This document shows, one piece after another, positions 24,647-34,500 of a stretch of 64,000 nt of DNA. Position numbers and translations under genes: made by a program. The notes beneath the pieces were generated by a model. It was not told where the DNA came from, made no database searches, and worked only from the letters and a program-made list of their open reading frames with translations. How positions within the stretch are numbered: the first letter of the stretch is position 1; the number at the start of each line of letters is the position of its first letter. The stretch is from Lethocerus indicus (lineage: Eukaryota; Arthropoda; Insecta; Hemiptera; Belostomatidae), in NCBI GenBank assembly GCA_019843655.1, contig JACDQD010000002.1, forward strand, positions 11,741,154 through 11,805,153. The letters are read 5' to 3'.

Positions 24647-24830
24647 GAAATGTACTTAACTAAAGTTCGTTGGGTGCACATGCACCGATAAACTAGTGCC
24701 CCTGGGGGTGGTACGGAAATGTACTTAACTAAAGTTCGTTGGGTGCACATGCACAGATAAACTAGCGCCCCCTGAGGGTGGTGCGGAAATATACTTAACT
24801 AAAGTTCGTTGGGGGCACAGATCAACTAGA
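24647..24830. repeat. Minisatellite, 69-70 bp period, about 2.5 copies
   Basis: GAAATGTACTTAACTAAAGTT starts at about 24647 and recurs at 24716 and 24786, the last with one change. Each full period includes GTTGGGTGCACATGCACNGA and AACTAG(T/C)GCCCC-TG-GGGTGGT. The GTGCACATGCAC part is a near-palindrome. The array begins exactly at the right edge of duplication unit 2. Confidence 0.75.
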
Positions 24831-26688
24831 TTACTAAAAGTAAACGTTTTTCAATCCCCCCAAAACACATCACATATATATACAAACGACAAACAGACAA
24901 CCACCACAGTACAAGTGACAGTGACAGCGTTATATTTACTACTTTATGTTTAGCCTTAAGTGACACTTTTAGAAGAACGAAAGAAAAGTAAACTAAATAA
25001 TCAGTCAACTCGCACCATCTCACGTGACTTATCGTGCCAGCGTTAGGCACATGCAAAGTCACCCTTTTTTCTTGTTAAAAATAACTTTACTAATATTGTA
25101 ACTGCATAACTGATGGTGGAAAGGTTTTTATGATGTTATAATATGGATAACTGAAACATAGAATTATATATTGTAGTTACCGTTACTGAGATACTGATAT
25201 CAGGATATTCACAACCTCAGAAGCAGTAGAGTGAGACACTTACAAATTCGTTCCCCAAAGTGTTTGGGCTCATATTGGAGTCGAATTATAGAATTATTAT
25301 GGCCATTAATACTATGTAAATTATCATAATTAGGAGACAATAAATCACCTAATATAACTTAATCTGAACTAGATCTGACTAGTGCCCCCCCCCCCCAACC
25401 ATTCATTTATCTTACCGGGTTTGATTTTCCTTACCCGCCGAAAGGAAAAAAGGAAGAATTTTTAAATCCTAGCAGATTTTTCTTGGAAGGTAAAAAAAGT
25501 AATTATAGAGTTTAATGGAAGTTATTTACTGGCATAATTATAGTTTCTGACAGCATAATATACTGCCATTTCAGCACTGGTCACCAATTTAAGCTTTTAA
25601 TCACATCAATTAAATTACAAGGTTTGTTTTTTTACCTTTTTGTTATTGCATAATCAACATTGTTTACACGTTATTGGTGAAATTGATTTGTGTATTGTCC
25701 TGATGTGTTTCTGGTGATGAAGGGCAAGGTTATTGACGTAGTGTGAAGGTGACGTGGATACTCTTGGAGCTATTCACCTTCACCCTCCATCGTTAGGTAC
25801 AAGGTAAAAAACAAGTTGATTTGAATTTTTCTATATAGAGAGGCCACGTGGCCATCTCAATCGAGAAAATTGTTGACTCTGCCCTTGCGGATTGATTTTA
25901 CCATTCATGGCCATTATCATAATCCAATTTACCCCATAATCGCCGTTTATTTCCAGCCATTTCAGATCAATGACTCGAACAAATTATTGGCAAATTGGTT
26001 GCCACCTTATTTAGGTGACGGCTCGTGACCGGCTTGCGACACGTGTCAATGTCATATTGGGAAACTTCCTTCTCTTAAACAGATATAAAATAATTGCGCA
26101 TGCCGGTGTAAATACAATTTTACGTTGGCAACTAGGATTCTTCTAACAGGTGCTAATTGAAGGCGTCGGTTAGCGGGGAGATGTTCCACTCGTCCTAAGA
26201 CCCCAGTATTGTCTAGTGCTCAATTTCCTAACGTTTGTCGTGCATGGACCCAGTTCTGAAATTACACCAATGACTTATTTTAGTAACAATTAATCACTCC
26301 ACGAAATCTGGTAGTTATCATTAAGCGTATATACTGTTTTTTGTTTATCGAGTCATAGGAAGCTAAAATATACGAACAACAACGGCGTTATTAGTTCTGT
26401 ACACTGGAGTCATAGAAATATTTTTTGGTGCCTGTGTTCTAAGCATTTTTTTATTGCACAATCAACTTCGTTACATGTTATGAGTGCAATTTGTGCGCTG
26501 CCTTGATATGGTTCACATAATGAAGAAATGACCCACTGGAGACACTTCCTGGACAGAGAAGATCTCTGGGACGAGAGAAGACCTCCGATGGGGGAAAATA
26601 ATTAATTTTCGTCAACCAGTTTCGAGCAAGAACTCCACTATTATAATAAAGTGTTTACCTTAAATATGCTTAAGTTTCAGAGGCAGTA
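24831..26688. other. Upstream region of P450 gene 1
   Basis: No coding exon is recognised. It holds a poly-C run at about 25385-25397, a fragment at 24870-24930 inversely related to 24420-24475 (ACAAGTGACAGTGACAG text), and a diverged direct repeat of about 90 bp (25633-25728 and 26446-26535). TTTCAG at 26675-26680, just before the ATG, could be the acceptor of a 5' UTR intron. Confidence 0.5.
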
Positions 26689-29600
26689 ATGGCTTTCGTA
26701 GAATTGTTTTCGGCCTGCGCTCTAGGCCTACTCTTACTTCTCACATTGTGGATTAAATGGAAAAGGAGTCGACTGGAACACTTGGTCGAAAATATTCCCA
26801 GCCCTCCAGCCTGGCCCATTATAGGTCATACCTATTTGGCCCTACGCATTAAGAGTACTTCAGGTACGAAAATAATAATCCCGAACACATTAAATTGCGT
26901 TGAACACACATCAGGCAGGTTTTACAAAATTCAGTTCGTAATGCGTCAATCGAATATATTGCGTCGCCGCAGAATATTTTGTAATCTTACTGTAACTAAA
27001 TAAATCAATTTTGGAACGTGTCCATTCTAAAATATTCGATAAGAGAACATACATACGAGTATTATCAAACATATTGGAGTTTTTATGTTTTTTCAGATGT
27101 ATTAAAAATTTCCAGCGGAATTTTGAAATACGGAAATCTAGTGAAGTTGTGGAACGTGCACGAACTACTTTTCCTGGTTAATGACCACAAAATAGTCGAA
27201 GTAAGTCATATATTTATGTCCGTTATATTATTCGAATACCTTCTTAGTGAGGAATTGTTCAAATATTACAAATTAAACATTAAATCTACAGCTATCTCGT
27301 ATTAATAAAAAGCATAAATAATTATAAAACCATATAATATTATCTCAACACTTATTAACCTATTTTATTAACATACAGGCCCTAATGTCCAGTCCTGACG
27401 CTGTAGAAAAAGGAAAACTATATACATTTTTTAGTGGCAATTTAGGAGGCGTTTTCATAGCGGAGAGTGAGTAAATAAAACATCAATATTTTCGCGTAAT
27501 AGATAACAATTTATCCATATTCATATATTCATATTTATTTATATGCCGTATGAAATATTCAATTGCAGAAAAAAACTGGCAGGGCATGAGGAAGGCCCTA
27601 AATTTGACTTTCAACCCCAAATTGATGGAAGGATACCTCTCCGTGTTCAATAACAAGTCAATACAATTATTAAGTATATTGGAGAAACGTGAAAACGAAA
27701 ACTTCGATCCCGAACCCTATTTGGCAAGATGCATGATTGACACCATCATAGGTATATTCCGAACAAATAATTATGCCTAACGCGATCCGGCAGTAAAAAA
27801 AAAGAAAAGAAAAGCTGAAAGTCAATTTAATATTTCGGTTTCAGAAACCCATTTTGGCGTCGAATCCAACGAACAGATATATAACAAAGGGAACATTTTT
27901 GAATGCATGACCAAGTAAGTAATATCAATAGACGTCACTTCAAATTTCAAGATATTCAATTTCCCCAACACCCAATAGTCCGAATACAATTTTATTTTAA
28001 CATTCGGTATTAACTCAAGCTACATCAAGTTATAAATGATGCCGAAGACAACGAAAAATAAAATGGAAATGGTTATATACGAACAACTGCTATATTTTTA
28101 GTAGGAGGCAAAGTTTTAATTCGTATTCTTGCTTTCCTCCTAGTTTTATGTGGTGGATTTGTATTCTTCAATGTTATTTTGAATTAATTCTTTCAAGAAA
28201 TATGTGCGATTCAAGTGCGATTTGGTATGTATAATAGAAAATCAATTTTACCAGCGCCAAGTCTTGACACTAAGACCTGCTTTGCTAACTTTCCTTCTTA
28301 CAACTAGTATTTAATTAGCATTCAACATTGACTTGTTCTTACTGTTGCAGGGTATACGAGAATACGGTTATGCGATTTTCGAAAATCTGGTTACACCCAG
28401 ATTTCATTTACAAAAGAACATCTCACTATCAAGAAAATCGAAAAGTGAAAACACAGCCCTCACGATATTTCCTCGAAGTACTATTAACTGTTATATGTGA
28501 ACATTTGCATTACTCATTATGTTTGAAATTTATTATAATACCATTTAATATTGACGTGATTTTGAAAAATTTCAGGTGATGAAAAATTGTTTAAAAAGAG
28601 TGGAATCAGCTCATAATACTGAAAATTGTAATGAGGACTTGTAATGAAATTTACATTTACGTTCCTAGCCGTTTAAAAAATGAACAGTTTAAATAATGGG
28701 AGCATTTCTATTTCACTTTTTCAGTTGGTGACAGACCCACATATTACATAGATTCGCTTGTCGAATCACTCCAGCAGAAGGGATTGCATCCAGATCCACA
28801 TTTGATGAAGTTCATGACCTCTGATATAATAATAGCGGTAAAATGATTTAATAAATTGTAACCGAGTCACTCATATATTTTTTTTCACGATTTGGTTTAT
28901 AAAGGAAACGGGTATTGACTAAGTAAATATAAATATTTATTTGTATTTTGCTACGGGAAGTTTTTAATTGACAGGGCTACGAAACCAGTTCTTCGACTTT
29001 AAGTCACCTACTGTACAATCTGGCTGTACATCCATGTGCACAGGCCAAAGTCCATGCAGAACTGGATGAAGTATTCGAAGGTAGAGAAAGTGGTGCTGTT
29101 GTGAAACAAGATTTCAGTAAATTGAAATACCTGGATATGGTAATCAATGAAATTACTAGGCTCTTTGGCCCACCTTTCATACTAAGGCAGTTGCAGAGTG
29201 ACCTGGAAACTGGTAAATAATTATTGATTTAATATCATGTAAATCGTATTTTCTGTTCGCTTAACTAAGTTTATTATAATACTCATAATTCAATCTATTT
29301 TGCATTTATTATTGAATTTTAAACCGATAGATAAGTTATCTATAATACAGTGTATTATATACACACACGTATGTATGATATTAATTTTACATTTCATAAC
29401 GATTTCATTATACCGTAGATTTGTTATGTGTCTGTCTCCTCTCGCTGGTTTGGTCTTTTGCTAGACCGGTTTCGGCCGCTCGCCATCTTCAGTAGCGGTG
29501 TTTTAGTCAGTTAGTGTTGGACAGTACAAGTGACAGTGACAGTTCAGTGAGGATGCCCGAAAAACGTCCAAAGTGGCAACAGTGACTAACACCGCTACTG

Positions 29601-30231
29601 AAGTTGGCGAGCGGCCGAAACCGGTCTAGCAAAAGACCAAACCAGCGAGAGGGGACAGAAACACAACAAATCTACGGTATTCCGACCACTCGAAGACCAC
29701 GAATGTTAAACCGATTTCATTATATTTACCAAAAATACTTTTATTTTAACGGATCGCATACTTTTCCAGAACAGGGAATCCTTCCAGGAGGTTCGGTTGT
29801 ATACGTCAGCATCTACACTATTCACAGGGATCAAAAATTTTGGGAATATCCCGATCAATTTTACCCCGAACATTTCTTGCCTGAAAAGGTGGACGCACGA
29901 CCAAGATATGCATACTTGCCTTTCAGTGCTGGACCTCGCAACTGTCCCGGTTAATAATTACTCACAATTATTAAGATCTAATAATTATTAATGGAATTTA
30001 TACGATATCATTCAATCATTGTGTCTAAACAATTGAAAACATGCAGTTGACGATTGTATTTGACTTTCAGGTAAATTGTACGCCAAATGGGTAATAAAAG
30101 TAGTGGCAGCCCATATTCTGAGAAAATATAGGGTCATGAGCGTCAAACAACCAGAAAATGTGGAGTACAAAGTTGCATTAATGCTTGAACCAATCAACGG
30201 ACATTCTATTTGTTTAATACCTCGGGGATAG
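26689..30231 (+). CDS. Cytochrome P450, CYP4 clan, tandem gene 1
   Basis: Eleven exons: 26689-26863, 27097-27200, 27379-27466, 27569-27751, 27845-27914, 28351-28477, 28576-28627, 28725-28837, 28975-29212, 29770-29949 and 30071-30231. The phases agree throughout, giving 496 residues. P450s are haem monooxygenases; CYP4-clan members oxidise fatty acids, hormones, hydrocarbons or xenobiotics on the ER membrane with P450 reductase. Seen in order: a hydrophobic anchor (residues 4 to about 20), a basic stop-transfer KWKRSR, the proline hinge IPSPPAWPIIGH, C-helix WQGMR, I-helix AGYETSS, K-helix EITR, FYPEHFLPEK before the haem, and FSAGPRNCPG with the haem-ligand Cys442. The usual CYP4 I-helix signature is not conserved, so this is a divergent member. 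The exon 7 donor (T|GTAATG) was chosen because it is the nearby GT that keeps phase. Intron 9 carries an inverted-arm element. Confidence 0.92.
29413..29711. mobile_element. Non-autonomous inverted-arm element in P450 gene 1 intron 9
   Basis: The left arm from about 29413 (CCGTAGATTTGTT...) and a right arm ending near 29675 are near-perfect reverse complements over about 100 bp. The element is flanked by a 13-bp direct repeat CGATTTCATTATA at 29400-29412 and 29712-29724, consistent with a target-site duplication. Each arm has a hammerhead-like core: minus strand in the left arm (CTGAAGA 29492-29486, flanked by GCTA and TAGC) and plus strand in the right arm, where the core reads CTGAAGT (29598-29604) and so has lost an essential A. 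The middle matches the 24.4 kb repeat (ACAAGTGACAGTGACAG, GAGGATGCCC). No coding capacity. A variable-length duplication favours a retroelement derivative over a cut-and-paste transposon. Confidence 0.65.
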
Positions 30232-31563
30232 ACGAGAAAATGATATACAGTCTTATACTTTGGATTGACAATCGGATGTTTTTGCAATATCGTCACTTTA
30301 ATTATGCAACACTTACCATGATTTATATTAACCAAAATATCAATAATTACACATTTTTATAAATATTTCATCTACACGATGTATTTTCCTCTTTACCTTA
30401 CTTCCATATCAAGTTCTTTTTGGGTATTAATGAGACATTAAAGAAATAAATATTTTTCCGAAGCACAATTACGTCAATAATGCCTACCGATTGGATAAAA
30501 ACTCATCGTAATAGTAAAACTTAATGTCGTCATGATTCTAATAATTCCCTTAAACACTTAATTGACTCCCTGAGTATTTATGAGCAGAAAGAACGATTAT
30601 AACTTAATTTCAAAATTGCTTTCATACAGCCTGGTGGCTCGTGGAAGTTTAATATTATGAATTTTTAATGTTAGCTCGCCCAATTAAACTTCAGAATATT
30701 TTATTCAGGCATTAAAAGTTAAAACTCATAAAACTGGCCGGTATATTATGATAATCATCTTATATTTTAGTCTTGTAAGAAATGTTTTCTATCAAATTTA
30801 GAAAACGTTATCAATTATTTGCGTATATTACATGACTGCAGTGATTATTATTATTTTTTTCTTATTTTTCTTTTCTTGAATCTAATTTCCTTATCGTATT
30901 ATCCTGTCATATTTAAAATTTATTATACTTCATTGATTTTACTTCATTTTTTGGTAAATGTTAGTACAGTTATAAATATCCTCCATATTCTATACGCCAT
31001 TATTTTCTTGTTTAACATGTTAATTTAATTGTAATTGTCCCATTGATCTCACAGACATCTCAAGGAAGGATTTTTTACTTCAGTTTCGGACGGCAGTTGT
31101 ACACTTAGGAACCCCGAACTGTCCCATCAAGGTCGCTTTTGTCCAGTATATAAGAATGTCATTATTCGAGATTTCCTTTTAGTTTGTCCTATTGTGTTGT
31201 TTGTGAGATTTCACATATAGGGAGGTTTGAGTAGAAAGTGATCTGTTTTCTTTATAATACTAAAGATACACAATTTGAGCATTAAACTCGGTTTTACCTG
31301 AAACATCGTTTATAATGTTTAGATTTATTATTAGATTAGAATTTATTAGTCTTTTCACTCTCTGAAATTGATCCGTTATGCTCTGGTGAAAGTTTTAAGT
31401 CTTGAATATTTTAATTTAGCAAATTGCTCAAATTCTCAAAATTCTTCGACACCGCCATGACACGTAAGTCATACTGTTATTCCAAGTAAAGAAAAACCTT
31501 ATTTTCAGTGTGAGAGTTAAAAAAAAATTTATCAAATTTAAACAGGAAGCATGTGCCTGGAGA
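30232..31563. other. Intergenic between the two P450 genes
   Basis: AT-rich, containing the 3' UTR of gene 1 (ATTAAA and AATAAA-like signals around 30430-30450) and the upstream region of gene 2. No exon or mobile element is recognised. Confidence 0.5.
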
Positions 31564-34500
31564 ATGTACTTATGTATGTATATATAAATATATTATTTAT
31601 TTAATACATTTATTTATTTATCCTGTTAGTGTACCTAGGTACAATCTCAGTTGTGATTATTCTCAGAGGGTTGGCACTGATTTGTCTGCTCTGCCTCTTC
31701 CTACTGGTTATTAAAATTGTATGGAAGAAATGGCGTATGGAACGGCTAACCGCCAACATACCCAGTCCTCCTTCACTCCCTATTATAGGACATATGCACT
31801 TAACGTTACAGATGAAGACTATCGCAGGTAAAAGCATTAAGTAAACGTTTGCATATACCGTTTTTAAACCTAATTTTTAGGTTTTTTAACCTAATTAACA
31901 AACCCAACAAATGGTGGGAAAAAGTATTTCCAACATAGACAACATAGACGTCGAAATCTTCGACTATAATCAACGGGCTATAACCAACGTAGACGTTGCT
32001 CGTGTAACGTTTAGAAATTAAATGAAGACGCGTCCTCAGAGTCGGCTCCTATTTCCAGTGTTATTGTCAATTGATCGGCCGATACGTTTTCAAGTGACGT
32101 ATTAAGTTTAAGCGCTAGATCAGACAAACAGGATAGGTATTTTTGGTTTCTCTAAAATACTGATGACGAGCCCAGTTGGAAATTTGGCATAACGCAATCA
32201 AACTTAAGAAGCCTGTAGAATTATTCTCAATTATTTCGTCGTCTAAAACTTGGTTTCTGGACGACGTTATCCATTTTCCTGAATTTGAATCTGTACGTGA
32301 TTCAGCGATTTATTGTTATTTTCAGACGCCATACTGGTTATCACTAGATATCACAATTACGGCGGGTTAGTAAAATTTTGGAACTTTCATCAACTTGTGT
32401 TTATCATCTTTGATCCATGCGTAGCAGAGGTGATTATTGTCTTTAATTGTCAGATTTAATATTGTTATAAATTAGCTACTAAGCAGCGCTTGTGCTCCGA
32501 AAAGTGCACAAGTATGTGATTGCGCTATATAAATATTATATATTAAAAAAAGCTAGTAATCTGTTGAACTTTTGTTCATATTTTTGTTTTGACTGTTTCC
32601 GCAACATTATTACTACTATTGATTACTTACTGTGCAGACCTTATTGACTAGTCCGGAAGCCGTAGAAAAAGGAAAGCTTTACAAATTTTTCAGCGGTAAC
32701 ATAGGAGGTGTCTTCATAGCTGATAGTCAGTAGGCGGAATCAGTAGTAAAAGAATAAATAATTCACTCATATTTTAATTGCGTACTAATTACTTAGTTTT
32801 ATTTCGAATAATTTTGTGCTAATACATTTTCTTTAATTGCGTAAAAAACAGGAGACCAATGGCACAAAATGAGGAAGTTTGTTAATTTGACCTTCAACCC
32901 CAAACTTATGGAAGATTACATCGAATTATTTAATAAACATGCTTTGAGGCTGGTAGATATACTAGATGAACATAGAAACCAAAACATGGATCCCCACCCG
33001 TTTCTAGCGAGATGTATGATCGACACCATAATAGGTAAGAAAAAGACAAAAGTATCATGAATTAAAATATTGACATTTATTGATTGGTCTTATATGTTTC
33101 AGAAACTCATTTTGGTATTGAATCTAATGAGCAGACATTTAACAGAGGAAATGTATTTGAATCTATGTCTAAGTAAGTGTATTATGTGGAAATCATATTC
33201 ATATTCTAATTAAAGAGCTTTTACTAAAAATAAATTGTGAATCGAGAAATGATTCATCAACCTATATTCCTACCAATAGATACTCCCTTTGGTATGGTTG
33301 ATATTTCCCAATATTGAGATCTCCTGGAGGATCTCTCTTCTTTAATGAATCACAAGTGTTGATTAAATCCCCTCAATTGCTTACATTTTTTGTTACAGAC
33401 TTTATGAGAATGCAGTCAAAAGATGTTATAAAATTTGGTTATATCCAGATTTCATTTATAAAAGAACAAACTATTACTATGAAAATAAAAAAGCTAAACA
33501 ACAGCCATCAAGTTATTTCCTTCATGTATTGGAATTTTATAATTATCATTGTAAAATTATTTTGATGCTAGCTATGAATGTTAATATGAGTAAACTATGC
33601 TGGGTGAATTCAATATATTAATCTATTTATTCAACATTTCAGGTTGTGAAAAAATGTTTACAGAGAGTTGATATGGAGCATAGTACTGACAACTGTAGTG
33701 GTTATTTTTGCATTTTGAATTATTTATAATAAAATTCAATTTGTAACATAAATTTATAAATATATTATTAAAAATGTTTATATCTCCTTTTCAGGTAGGA
33801 AAAAAGCAAAGTATTATGTAGACATGCTTGCTGAGTCACTGATTGAAAATGGACAAGACCCAGATCCAAAAGTGTTGCAATTTTTGACCAGTGACATAAT
33901 AATTGCTGTAAATTTATAAACACTATTCTTTTATTATTTAATAATCTATTCATTATTATACTTTTATTTTATCTTATCTACTATTTTATTATACTCAAAA
34001 TAACTGGGCATATGCATTAATTGATACGCATTTATTGGCTTCATATGCATACTAGTAACCTCATCAGTACTAGCAATGAAAAATTAATAAGATATTAATC
34101 TATAAATACTATTGTTAAATGAGCGCATAACAGGCCACCATAGTCGGATTACTCTATACAGGCAAAGGCAAATAGAAATTTAAATGAATTACTGGTGATT
34201 GTTCTCCATTGATTTAGGAATAATAATTTTTTTTCTTTAGGGTTATGATACCAGTTCAGCAACATTAGCTCACTTACTGTATCATCTGGCAGTTAACCCG
34301 CGCATACAAAAAAATGTTCACTCAGAGCTGGATAAGGTTTTTAAAGGAAGAGAATATAGTACAGTACAGAAACAGGATTTATTTAAACTACAATACCTAG
34401 ATATGGTTATTAAAGAAACTGTAAGGTTGTACTGCCCACCAGTTATTGTTCGCGAACTGAAGAATGATCTCAAAACTGGTAGATAAATAATGTGTCAAAT

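Larger units (their letters stand above)
20813..24667. repeat. Unit 2 of the large imperfect tandem duplication
   Basis: Longer copy of the preceding unit. It keeps 21395-22110, a (TA)n tract at about 23131-23195, an (AT)n-(TG)n tract at about 24470-24565, and the better-preserved copy of the hammerhead-like repeat at 24295-24460. Both units hold the same small minus-strand open frame (18397-18633 in unit 1, 21105-21362 in unit 2), whose product I do not recognise. The extra material in unit 2 and the deletion points in unit 1 suggest the duplication is older than several indels. Confidence 0.8.

Noticed and set aside
29594..29630. Third hammerhead-like copy (right arm of the 29.4 kb element)
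   Set aside because: Its core reads CTGAAGT, losing the invariant A after the G, so I do not call it as a potentially active ribozyme.
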